Shown piece by piece: positions 45,086 to 52,996 of a stretch of DNA of 64,000 bases. The stretch spans positions 2,656,968 through 2,720,967 of the forward strand of contig JBDVPM010000008.1 in NCBI GenBank assembly GCA_039968605.1. The letters run 5' to 3'. The notes under the pieces are model-generated. The model was given only the letters and a program-made list of their open reading frames with translations. It made no database searches and was not told the DNA's origin. Within the stretch, counting starts at the first letter, position 1. Each line of letters begins with the position of its first letter. The DNA is from Alteripontixanthobacter sp. (GTDB lineage: Bacteria; Pseudomonadota; Alphaproteobacteria; Sphingomonadales; Sphingomonadaceae). The position numbers and the translations under genes are program-made.

Positions 45086-47263
45086 CTAGCGCGCCGCGAC
45101 CTTCTTGTTTTCCATCGCCTTGTCCTGATTGGCCCGGAAGATCACATATTCGCGGATCTGCTGCATCTCTTCCTTGCTGAGCGAGTCCGAGAAGCTGGCC
45201 ATCCCGTTATCCTGCAATGCTCCATCATGAACCACTGCCAGCCAGGCGACCGGGTTGGCGAGCGCACCGCTGCGGCGCAGATCGGGCAGCAAGGTCGATC
45301 CAACCGCGCCCGGCGCGTGGCAGACCGCGCAATAGCGGGCATAGTTCTTGGCACCTGCTGCAATCGTAGCGGCCGACGCACGGCTGGGCGGCGGGTCGAG
45401 CGGCAATGCCGCCAGCTCGGGCTCTTCCGGCAGGGTGCCGTCCGCGCCAAGCTTGAACACCAGCAGACGCGAGATGTTGCGAACCGGGCCCTTATCGGCG
45501 ATGATCCCGCCATCGACCGACAGAGCGAACGCGCCGCCCCAGCCAGCCAGAACGGCGACATATTGCTCGCCATCGACCTCGTAAGTGATCGGCGGTGCGA
45601 CCACCCCGGTCTGCGCCGGGAAGCTCCATAATTTGTCCCCATTTGCAGCGTTATAGGCAATGAATTCGCTGCCCGCCGTACCCTGGAACACCAGCCCCCC
45701 GGCAGTGGCCAGCAGGCCGCCGTTCCACGGGCCGGGATACTCCACTGTCCAGCGCGGTTCCTGCGCGACCGGGTCCCACGCGATCAGCTTGCCCGAAATG
45801 GTGCCGGCAACCTCGCGCCGAATGCCTTCGTCGGGGGGCAGATCGCCTGCCCCCAAATCGAAACCGACATTGAACCCGCGTGCCCGGTCGGGCTTCCAAT
45901 CGGCTTGCGGCGCATAGAGCATCGCCGCTTCGAATGCGGGAATATAGACCAGCCCTTCCCCGGGGTGGAATGCCATCGGATGCCAATTATGGCCGCCCAG
46001 TGCACCCGGCGTAACCAGCGCCGGCCGGCCGGTCTTGTCGATCCGGGTTTCGGGATTTTCGATCGGCCGGCCCGTATCGGGGTCGATGCCGGTCGCCCAG
46101 TTTACCGCGACGTAAGGCTCGCCCGACAGGAACTCGCCCGTCGCCCGGTCGAGCACGTAGAAAAACCCGTTCTTGGGTGCCTGCATCAACACCTGCCGCT
46201 GCTCGCCATCTATTTCCAGGTCGGCCAGCATGATGTGCTGCGTGGCGGTGAAATCCCACGTTTCGCCCGGCGTTGTCTGGTAGTGCCAGACATATTCGCC
46301 GGTTTCAGGCCGGATGGCGACGATACTGGAAAGGTAGAGATTATCCCCTTCTCCGGTCCCATCCTCGCCGGGGCTGCGATAGGCGCGGTTCCACGGGCTG
46401 CCATTGCCAACGCCGATATAGAGCAGGTCCAGCTCTGGATCGTAGGCCATCGCGTCCCACACGGTGCCGCCACCGCCAATATCGTTATCGCTGCCGATAA
46501 TATCGCCCGACCAGGTTTGCGCCGCTGCCTTCAGATAGTCGGCTTCGTCCGCCTCATCGCCGCCCGGGACGGTGTAAAACCGCCACAATTCGTCTCCGGT
46601 GGCCGCATCATACGCGCCGATATAGCCGCGCACGCCGAATTCCGCGCCGCCATTGCCGATCAACACCTTCCCATCGATCACGCGCGGTGCGCCGGTGATG
46701 GTGTAGGATTTGTCCTGATCGACCGTCACCTTCTCCCACTTCACCGCCCCTGTATCGCGATCCAGCGCCACCAGCCGACCGTCCAGTGTGCCGAGAAACA
46801 GCGTATCACCCCAGGCGGCCAGCCCGCGATTGACCACGTCGCAGCACGCCTTCACCGCGGTTTCGCCCGGCACTTGCGGGTCGTAGCTCCACAAGGCTTC
46901 GCCCGTGGCTGCATCGAATGCGCGCACCTTGCTCCATGCGGTGGTGAGGTACAGCTTGCCATCCATCACCAGCGGCGTGGCTTCCTGCCCGCGCGCAGTG
47001 TCCATATCCGCATGCCAGGCCAGCCCCAGCCCGGCCACATTTTCGGTGTTTACCGCATCCAATGGGGAGAAACGCTGTTCCTCGTAATTGCGGCCATAGG
47101 TGATCCAGTTGGCCCCGTCCGCCTGCGCATTCTCCAGCGCGGCCGCATCGACGGACCCTGCTGCGGTGAACGATGTGGGCAGGGCATCGCATGCCGCCAG
47201 CCCCACGGTCAGCCCGATTGCCAGTGCGGCTGCGCCGATCGATCGCACACCAAGCCTTGCCAT
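45086..47263 (-). CDS. PQQ-dependent quinohemoprotein alcohol dehydrogenase, lipoprotein form
   Basis: 725 residues from ATG 47263 (GGGGAGAG upstream). The signal peptide ends in a lipobox, LAAC with Cys25, so the enzyme is probably lipid-anchored in the periplasm. The eight-bladed PQQ propeller shows the adjacent-cysteine ring (VKACCDVVNRG), GNGGAEFGVRG, the GVGNGSPWNR active-site region and W-motif repeats (LWSYDPQ, LWRFYT). A C-terminal cytochrome c domain carries heme-binding CAVCH. It oxidises alcohols (or aldehydes) and passes electrons to the respiratory chain. PQQ synthesis genes are not in the window. Divergent from an exported hydrolase gene. Confidence 0.93.
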   Translation of the reverse strand: MARLGVRSIGAAALAIGLTVGLAACDALPTSFTAAGSVDAAALENAQADGANWITYGRNYEEQRFSPLDAVNTENVAGLGLAWHADMDTARGQEATPLVMDGKLYLTTAWSKVRAFDAATGEALWSYDPQVPGETAVKACCDVVNRGLAAWGDTLFLGTLDGRLVALDRDTGAVKWEKVTVDQDKSYTITGAPRVIDGKVLIGNGGAEFGVRGYIGAYDAATGDELWRFYTVPGGDEADEADYLKAAAQTWSGDIIGSDNDIGGGGTVWDAMAYDPELDLLYIGVGNGSPWNRAYRSPGEDGTGEGDNLYLSSIVAIRPETGEYVWHYQTTPGETWDFTATQHIMLADLEIDGEQRQVLMQAPKNGFFYVLDRATGEFLSGEPYVAVNWATGIDPDTGRPIENPETRIDKTGRPALVTPGALGGHNWHPMAFHPGEGLVYIPAFEAAMLYAPQADWKPDRARGFNVGFDLGAGDLPPDEGIRREVAGTISGKLIAWDPVAQEPRWTVEYPGPWNGGLLATAGGLVFQGTAGSEFIAYNAANGDKLWSFPAQTGVVAPPITYEVDGEQYVAVLAGWGGAFALSVDGGIIADKGPVRNISRLLVFKLGADGTLPEEPELAALPLDPPPSRASAATIAAGAKNYARYCAVCHAPGAVGSTLLPDLRRSGALANPVAWLAVVHDGALQDNGMASFSDSLSKEEMQQIREYVIFRANQDKAMENKKVAAR

Positions 47264-47408
47264 ACCCAAACTCTCCCCAATCACTCCCGCGCCGGATTGA
47301 ACAACCGGTCGCAATTCGAAACGCATCCTGCCCGCAAGATGCGGCCTTGTCCATCGTTCGCCCCGCCCTTACGCTGCGCGCTACCACCGGCGAAGGAGTC
47401 CCCCCGAT

Positions 47409-48305
47409 ATGTGCGACGAAGAGAAGCTGGCCCGCTGGGCAAGGGAAGGGCTGAGCCGCCGCCAATTTGGCGCGCTCGGCGGGATGGCGGCGCTGGCTGC
47501 CTGTGCGCCCAATGCTGGCGGAGACGGCACCGCTGCCGATACGCCGGAGGGCATGATGACGCTGCCCGCGATGAGCGAGCGGCACGTTTCCTTCGCGACT
47601 GCCGACGGGACGATGGACGGCTTCTTCGTCGAGCCTGCAACGAATCCGGTCCCCGGAGTGATCCTGTGGCCGGATATTGCGGGCCTTCGCGAATCCAAGC
47701 GCGACATGGCGCGGCGGCTGGCGGGACGCGGCTATGCCGTGCTGGTGGTCAATCCGTATTACCGCGACGTGGAGGGGGAGCAATTTGCCAGCTTCGCCGA
47801 ATTCGCCGCGAATGACGGGTTTGCCAAGGTCCGCCCGTGGCGTGACAAGCTCAGATCTTTCGCCGTGCAGCGCGATGCCTCCGCCATCGTGGACTGGCTC
47901 GATGCTCAGGATTCGGTCGATACCGCCCGGCAAATCGGCACGCAGGGTTACTGCATGGGCGGCCCGTTCACCGTCTATACCGCCCATGCCGAGCCGGAGC
48001 GGATCGGTGCGGCGGCCAGCTTCCACGGCGGCGGGCTGGTGCGTGATGACGATCAGAGCCCGCACCGCCTGCTTGCCGAGACCGAGGCGAAGTACCTGTT
48101 CGCCATCGCGCAGGATGACGACGCCGAAGCGCCCGCTGCCAAGACCGCCTTGCGCCAAGCCGCCGAGGCTGCCGGGCGCCCCGCGGTGGTGGAGGTGTTC
48201 GCTGGCGACCACGGCTGGACCGTGCCGGATTCGCCTGCTTATACCGAGGCTGCTGCCGAGCGGGCTTGGAACGCGCTGCTGGAACTGTATGAGGGCGCGC
48301 TCTGA
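47409..48305 (+). CDS. exported dienelactone-hydrolase-family protein
   Basis: 298 residues. The N-terminus has a twin-arginine-like signal (LSRRQFGALGGMAAL) followed by a lipobox-like AAC (Cys32), so a Tat-exported lipoprotein is plausible. The rest is the dienelactone hydrolase alpha/beta fold: VILWPDIAGLRESKRDMARRLA, VVNPYY, the Cys nucleophile in QGYCMGG (Cys182) and the terminal His in AGDHGW. Real substrate unknown. Its gene is back to back with the PQQ dehydrogenase gene, with 145 nt between starts, which may mean a shared role. Confidence 0.85.
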   Translation: MCDEEKLARWAREGLSRRQFGALGGMAALAACAPNAGGDGTAADTPEGMMTLPAMSERHVSFATADGTMDGFFVEPATNPVPGVILWPDIAGLRESKRDMARRLAGRGYAVLVVNPYYRDVEGEQFASFAEFAANDGFAKVRPWRDKLRSFAVQRDASAIVDWLDAQDSVDTARQIGTQGYCMGGPFTVYTAHAEPERIGAAASFHGGGLVRDDDQSPHRLLAETEAKYLFAIAQDDDAEAPAAKTALRQAAEAAGRPAVVEVFAGDHGWTVPDSPAYTEAAAERAWNALLELYEGAL

Positions 48306-48404
48306 CAGACTTTCCGGCGGGCTGCGGCACTTTGCCGGTTTCCCTTTCCAGCAGAGGCCCCGCGCGCTAGCCTGCGCTCCACGATATTGCAGGCGGAGCG
48401 ACCA

Positions 48405-49415
48405 ATGGCTGAACTGACTATCCTGGTACTGATCATCGCGGTGGTGGTGATCCTGCTGCTGACCACGATCCGCGTGGTCAAGCAGGGCTTCGTCTATACG
48501 ATCGAACGGCTGGGCAAATACACCAAACCGGCCGAGCCGGGCCTGCATGTGCTGGTGCCGTTCATCGACCGCGTCGGCCACAAGATCAACATGATGGAAC
48601 AGGTGCTGGATATCCCGGGCCAGGAAATCATCACCAAGGATAACGCCATGGTCGGCGTGGATGCGGTGGTGTTTTTCCAGGTGCTGGATGCGGGCAAGGC
48701 GGCCTATGAGGTGTCCAGCCTGAACAATGCGATCCTTGCGCTGACCACCACCAATCTGCGCACGGTGATGGGCAGCATGGATCTCGATGAAACGCTGTCG
48801 AAGCGGGACGAGATCAATGCGCGGCTGCTATCGGTGGTCGATCATGCAACCTCGCCCTGGGGGATCAAGATCACCCGGGTCGAGATCAAGGATATCCGCC
48901 CGCCGCTCGATATTTCCGAAGCGATGGCCCGGCAGATGAAGGCCGAGCGTCTCAAGCGCGCCGAAATTCTCGAGGCGGAGGGTGATCGGGCGAGCAAGAT
49001 CCTGCGCTCCGAAGGGGAAAAGCAGTCCGCCATCCTGACCGCCGAAGGCAAGCGCGAAGCCGCTTTCCGCGACGCCGAAGCGCGCGAGCGTGCAGCAGAA
49101 GCGGAAGCCAAGGCAACCCAGCTGGTGTCCGATGCCATCGCCAATTCGGGCAACCAGGCAATCAACTATTTCATTGCGCAGGAATACACCAAGGCAGTCG
49201 GGAAATTCGCCGATAGTCCCAACGCCAAGACCATCCTGTTCCCGGTGGAGGCGACCCAGCTGATCGGTTCGCTCGGCGGGATCGGAGAATTGCTGCGCGA
49301 TGCCATCGGTCCGGTCGAGGGTGCCGTAACCACCGGCGATCTGCGCGGCGCATCGGGCACCCCGCTTCCCAAAAGCCGCGCCCGCGCCAGCGTACCGCGC
49401 ACGGATTCGAAATAG
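48405..49415 (+). CDS. SPFH/Band 7 (stomatin-like) membrane protein
   Basis: 336 residues. An N-terminal membrane helix is followed by the PHB/SPFH domain ([52 protein letters not shown]) and a long Ala/Glu/Lys-rich coiled coil (about 185-255). Such proteins (QmcA/YbbK type) form membrane microdomain scaffolds and partner with NfeD proteins, whose gene follows 20 nt downstream. The start at 48405 has GGAG upstream. Confidence 0.94.
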   Translation: MAELTILVLIIAVVVILLLTTIRVVKQGFVYTIERLGKYTKPAEPGLHVLVPFIDRVGHKINMMEQVLDIPGQEIITKDNAMVGVDAVVFFQVLDAGKAAYEVSSLNNAILALTTTNLRTVMGSMDLDETLSKRDEINARLLSVVDHATSPWGIKITRVEIKDIRPPLDISEAMARQMKAERLKRAEILEAEGDRASKILRSEGEKQSAILTAEGKREAAFRDAEARERAAEAEAKATQLVSDAIANSGNQAINYFIAQEYTKAVGKFADSPNAKTILFPVEATQLIGSLGGIGELLRDAIGPVEGAVTTGDLRGASGTPLPKSRARASVPRTDSK

Positions 49416-49435
49416 GCGGGAGATAGAGGCACATC

Positions 49436-49918
49436 ATGGACGATCTGTTCGGTTTCGATGCGGCGTGGGTCTGGGCGGCGGTTGGGCTGCTGCTTGCGGC
49501 GCTCGAGATGATCGTGCCCGGCGTGTATCTGATCTGGCTGGCGGTGGCGGCGCTGATCACCGCGATCCTGACCTATACGCTCGACCTCAGCATCGCGATG
49601 CAGGTCATCGATTTCGTATTCCTCTCGCTGATCGCGGTGTTCAGCGCCAAGCGTTTTCTGCGCGACAAGCCGATCATCTCGTCCGATCCGCTGCTCAATA
49701 ACAAGGGCGGCCGGTTGACAGGAGAAATTGCAGTCGTAACCGATCCGATCGAACACGGTTCGGGCCGTGTCCATCTGGGCGATAGCGAATGGATCGCCCG
49801 CGGGGTCGACGCAAAACGCGGTGAACGGGTGCGCGTGACGGGCACCGATGGCGCGATCCTGCTGGTTGAGCCTGCTGCACTGCTATCGGACGACAGCAAG
49901 GCCCTGCCCGAGACTTGA
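49436..49918 (+). CDS. NfeD-like membrane protein, stomatin partner
   Basis: 160 residues. Two to three N-terminal membrane helices (VWAAVGLLLAALEMIVPGVY, LIWLAVAALITAILTY, VIDFVFLSLIAVFSA) precede an NfeD-type OB-fold domain (LTGEIAVVTDPIEHGSGRVH, RVRVTGTDGAILLVEP). The serine-protease domain of long NfeD proteins is absent, as in the short YbbK/YbbL-type partners. It is cotranscribed with the SPFH gene. Confidence 0.92.
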   Translation: MDDLFGFDAAWVWAAVGLLLAALEMIVPGVYLIWLAVAALITAILTYTLDLSIAMQVIDFVFLSLIAVFSAKRFLRDKPIISSDPLLNNKGGRLTGEIAVVTDPIEHGSGRVHLGDSEWIARGVDAKRGERVRVTGTDGAILLVEPAALLSDDSKALPET

Positions 49919-49925
49919 ACGAGGT

Positions 49926-50921
49926 TTAGTCGCGCGCCTGTTCCTCGGGCGTGCGATAATCCTGCGCGAACTCCGTACGGTCGGTGAACCGGCCATGGCG
50001 GCGCATCGGGGTCATCCAGCGTTCCAGGAACAGGTCGAGCGGGCGAGGGGTGATGCCAAGCTTCTCGATACCGGGATTGCTGCCATCGGCAACGCTGCCG
50101 CGTTCCAGCAGCTTCCACTGATCCAGGCTCAGCGGCGCGAATGGCAGCCAGCCGGTCGCCTTGGCGAAGGTGCGACTGACGAAGTCCGGCAGATCGATAA
50201 ACGCCCGCTCGCGGCCTTGCGCCTGCGCGATCTTGCGGTTGATCTGCCCCATCGTCAGCACTTGCGGCCCGGCAATGTCGTAGGTTTTCCCACCATGCTT
50301 GCCCGGATCGGCCAAAGCGGCAACCACACCAGCAGCGGCATCGTCCACATTGACCAGCTGCAGCTCGGCATCGGGCCCGAACACCGGCAGCACGGGGAAC
50401 AGACGGATCAGCTGGCCGAACATGTTGAGGAAATTATCGTCGGAGCCGAATATGATCGACGGCCGGATGATAGTCGCTTCGGGAAACGCGGCCAGGACGT
50501 TCCGCTCGCCGCGCGCCTTGGTTCGCGAATAGGGCACATCGGATTCGGGATCGACCCCGATTGCGCTGATGAAGGCAAAGCTTTTCGCGCCCTGTTCCTT
50601 GGCAATCCGCGCCGCATTGCCCGGCGCGCGCTCCATCAATGCTTCCAGGTCGCCCTCGAATGCACCCGCCAGGAAAACCGCCGCATCCGCGCCTGCCAGT
50701 GCCTGCTCCAGGCTGCCGGGCTGTGTCACGTCGCAGCGAACCAGCTGCATCTGCCCCAGATTGGCGAGCGGCTTGAGCTTGAACGCCGGAGCCGGATCGC
50801 GGCTCGCAATCCGCAGCCTCGCGCCGCGCTCCAGCAGGTCCTGCGCAATGTGATGGCCGAAAAACCCGCTGCCGCCCAGCAGCACCACCAGTTTCCCGTC
50901 GAGAGGGTCTTTCTTCGCCAT
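49926..50921 (-). CDS. NAD(P)-binding SDR protein, complex I NDUFA9-like
   Basis: 331 residues from ATG 50921. An extended/atypical short-chain dehydrogenase fold: the Rossmann motif KLVVLLGGSGFFGHHIAQDLL, VRCDVTQPGSLEQAL, FISAIGVDPESDVPYSRTKARGE and IIRPSIIFGSDDNFLNMF. It resembles the bacterial proteins related to the NDUFA9 accessory subunit of complex I, whose role outside mitochondria is unproven. Convergent with nfeD (7 nt apart). Confidence 0.88.
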   Translation of the reverse strand: MAKKDPLDGKLVVLLGGSGFFGHHIAQDLLERGARLRIASRDPAPAFKLKPLANLGQMQLVRCDVTQPGSLEQALAGADAAVFLAGAFEGDLEALMERAPGNAARIAKEQGAKSFAFISAIGVDPESDVPYSRTKARGERNVLAAFPEATIIRPSIIFGSDDNFLNMFGQLIRLFPVLPVFGPDAELQLVNVDDAAAGVVAALADPGKHGGKTYDIAGPQVLTMGQINRKIAQAQGRERAFIDLPDFVSRTFAKATGWLPFAPLSLDQWKLLERGSVADGSNPGIEKLGITPRPLDLFLERWMTPMRRHGRFTDRTEFAQDYRTPEEQARD

Positions 50922-51101
50922 TTTTTGCTTTTTCCGTATCTGAACCTGTCCGCGCCGCCCTAAAGCCAACCCCTATCCTCCCGCAACCGTTCCTTGGGGA
51001 CAATCGCCGGGCCGCAAGCAGTTTCATCCGATTATAGGGCCGATCATTCGCCCCCACGCACCGCCTTGGCGATTACCGGCGAATTTGCCGACGTGTTTCG
51101 A

Positions 51102-51130
51102 TTGACAGGCATACGCCGCCTTCGCTAATG
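51102..51130 (+). promoter_or_regulatory. tRNA-Leu promoter
   Basis: TTGACA (51102-51107), 17-bp spacer, CTAATG (51125-51130), about 60 nt before the tRNA. The rest of the gap 50922-51190 shows nothing else of note. Confidence 0.65.
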
Positions 51131-51190
51131 GCCCGCACCTACCCGCGAGCAGGCTAGCCCTAGGGCGACCGACGACCCGCTCGCATGTGT

Positions 51191-51277
51191 GCCCAGATGG
51201 CGGAATTGGTAGACGCGCATGCTTCAGGTGCATGTATCCGCGAGGGTGTGGAGGTTCGAGTCCTCTTCTGGGCACCA
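51191..51277 (+). tRNA. tRNA-Leu(CAG), site of element insertion
   Basis: A class II tRNA with a long variable arm. The acceptor stem GCCCAGA (51191-51197) pairs with TCTGGGC (51267-51273), discriminator A51274, CCA encoded. The D region GGAATTGGTAGACGCG is leucine-type, and the anticodon arm CATGC-TTCAGGT-GCATG gives anticodon CAG, reading CUG. The TTCGAGT T-loop is normal. The gene is complete, and its 3' half is the presumed attachment site of the element that follows. Confidence 0.97.
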
Positions 51278-51282
51278 TTTTC
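51255..51282 (+). other. left attachment site (attL) in tRNA 3' end
   Basis: TTCGAGTCCTCTTCTGGGCA and eight more bases, covering the T-loop to just past CCA. A related 28-base sequence occurs at 58766-58793. Confidence 0.6.
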
Positions 51283-51391
51283 CTGTTTCTCAATACTCCC
51301 CAAAGTATCGACAAACCGTCGGAAATCTGCCATTTACTGAGCCTCGGTGTCGCCTATTGTCGGCTGGCGCTTCTGGCAAAACCACGATTTT

Positions 51392-51414
51392 TGGGGGCAT
51401 GGCTGGGGGCATAT
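51392..51414 (+). repeat. left 23-bp direct repeat of the element
   Basis: TGGGGGCAT-ggc-TGGGGGCATAT, itself a tandem pair of TGGGGGCAT. The same arrangement with spacer att lies at 58692-58714 in the same orientation (20 of 23 identical). Likely integrase arm-type sites. Confidence 0.65.
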
Positions 51415-51455
51415 AGCGCAATTCGCGACAAAACAGCGAAAGGCCGTGCCCCCAA

Positions 51456-52688
51456 ATGCCGCTTAAAGACCCAGAAATCCGTGCTTTCAAGCCGCTCGAT
51501 AAGCCTTTCAAACGGGCCGACGCGAAAGGCTTGTATGTCGAAGTTTTTCCGAATGGCTCCAAGCTTTGGCGGTTTAAGTATCGGATAGCCGGGAAGGAAA
51601 AACGGCTGGCATTGGGGGCATACCCTGAAGTCAGTTTGGCAGAGGCGCGCAAGCGTCGCGATGAAGCACGGTCTAAAGTAGATGCCGATAGAGATCCCGC
51701 GTTGGAGCGAAAACGCCGCAAGGCATTGGCGAAAGTTAGTGCCAATGACAGCTTCGAGCGGATCGCCGAAGAATACATTGCCAAGATGGCGAAAGAGGGC
51801 AGGGCGGACAGCACACTGCTGAAAGCGCGATGGTTCCTTTCTCTGTTAGCCCCGGCAATCGGAAAGATGGCCATTAGCGAGGTCGATCCGCAGCTATTGC
51901 TCGCAGCGCTGAAAAAGCTGGAAGCCAAAGGAAATTACGAAACTGCGAAGAAGACTAGGAGCTTCGCCAGCCGCGTATTCCGCTTTGCGGTTGCAACAGG
52001 ACGCGCGAAAGCCGATCCGGCGATGTTGCTGCAAGGCGCGCTTATCAGCCCGAAGGCCAAACACTACGCGGCAATCCTGGAGCCTGCCAAGCTAGGCGAG
52101 CTGTTGCATGCGATAGAGGATTATTCGGGCAGTCCGATTTGCAAGCTTGCATTGCAGATTGCCCCGCATGTCTTTGTCAGGCCGGGGATGCTCCGCCATG
52201 CCGATTGGAGCGAAATCGATCTGGGCGAAAAGGTCTGGCGAATCCCAGCGGGAAAAATGAAAGCACGAAAGCCGCATTCGGTGCCGCTATCGAATCAGGT
52301 GGTGGCGCTACTTGTCGAGCTTAGAGCGCTGACTGGACCGAAAGGGTTTGCGTTACCAGCCGTTCACACTTCGCTTCGCCCTATGAGCGAAAATACATTG
52401 AACGCCGCGTTTCGCCGCATGGGATTCACGAAAGAGGAAATCAGTGCGCACGGCCTGCGGTCCACAGCCTCCACCCTCCTTAATGAAAGCGGGCAGTGGA
52501 ACCCCGATGCTATCGAAAGAGCGCTTGCACATGGTTTCAGTGACGCGGTGCGGGGTGCATATCATCGCGGCGAACACTGGCCAGAGCGGGTCAAAATGGC
52601 GCAATGGTGGAGCGACTACTTAGACCAAATTCGAAAAGGTGGTGCGGTTGTTTCGCTAGAGCTGGAACGCACAAAGGCTGCCGTCTAA
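51456..52688 (+). CDS. int: tyrosine site-specific integrase, P4-like (DUF4102 N-terminus)
   Basis: 410 residues. The N-terminal DUF4102 arm-binding domain (DAKGLYVEVFPNGSKLWRFKY, LALGAYPEVSLAEARKRRDE) is followed by a SAM-like core-binding domain and the catalytic domain. Catalytic residues are visible: Arg in PHVFVRPGMLRHADW, Lys in AGKMKARKPHSVPL, His-x-x-Arg in SAHGLRSTAS, the second His in ALAHGF and Tyr in RGAYHRGEH. The family recombines elements into tRNA genes, matching its place 179 nt from tRNA-Leu. Complete and apparently functional. Confidence 0.96.
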   Translation: MPLKDPEIRAFKPLDKPFKRADAKGLYVEVFPNGSKLWRFKYRIAGKEKRLALGAYPEVSLAEARKRRDEARSKVDADRDPALERKRRKALAKVSANDSFERIAEEYIAKMAKEGRADSTLLKARWFLSLLAPAIGKMAISEVDPQLLLAALKKLEAKGNYETAKKTRSFASRVFRFAVATGRAKADPAMLLQGALISPKAKHYAAILEPAKLGELLHAIEDYSGSPICKLALQIAPHVFVRPGMLRHADWSEIDLGEKVWRIPAGKMKARKPHSVPLSNQVVALLVELRALTGPKGFALPAVHTSLRPMSENTLNAAFRRMGFTKEEISAHGLRSTASTLLNESGQWNPDAIERALAHGFSDAVRGAYHRGEHWPERVKMAQWWSDYLDQIRKGGAVVSLELERTKAAV

Positions 52689-52996
52689 CTGTTATTCCCA
52701 GTTTATCCCCAGCGGTGCAACAAATTGACCTTCGCATAGCGCTCAGCGGCGCTACGAAAGGTGCAGGAACAAACTGGCATCGCACGGTGCAATAAAACAC
52801 CCAATGGGGGATTCACTTTCTCTGGAGAGTGTGTAGCCAGTTAGCAGGGCATCGGCTTTGCGGTGTTCCGTAACCAGAAGGTAAAACACGAATGGCAGCA
52901 CTTCGCTATATCGCTAATACAGTTTTTCGCCCGCGCGCGCGTAAGCGAGGTTTGTTCAAACTGGGAAAACCGAAACTTGCCTAATGATTTAGGAAA
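52689..52996. other. 308-bp gap inside the element
   Basis: No gene is supported. The start is AT-richer than its surroundings; a promoter for the downstream module should lie here, but I could not assign one with confidence. Confidence 0.4.

Noticed and set aside
45905-47815. 636-codon plus-strand frame over the PQQ dehydrogenase and the start of the hydrolase
   Set aside because: It crosses a divergent promoter and two real genes in the wrong frame.
51613-51622. Further GGGGGCATA inside the integrase gene as an arm site
   Set aside because: It encodes the conserved LGAYPEV motif and lacks the tandem partner.
52700-52980. Possible small genes in the gap between the integrase and the nuclease-methylase
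   Set aside because: Frames are short, without ribosome sites or recognisable features.
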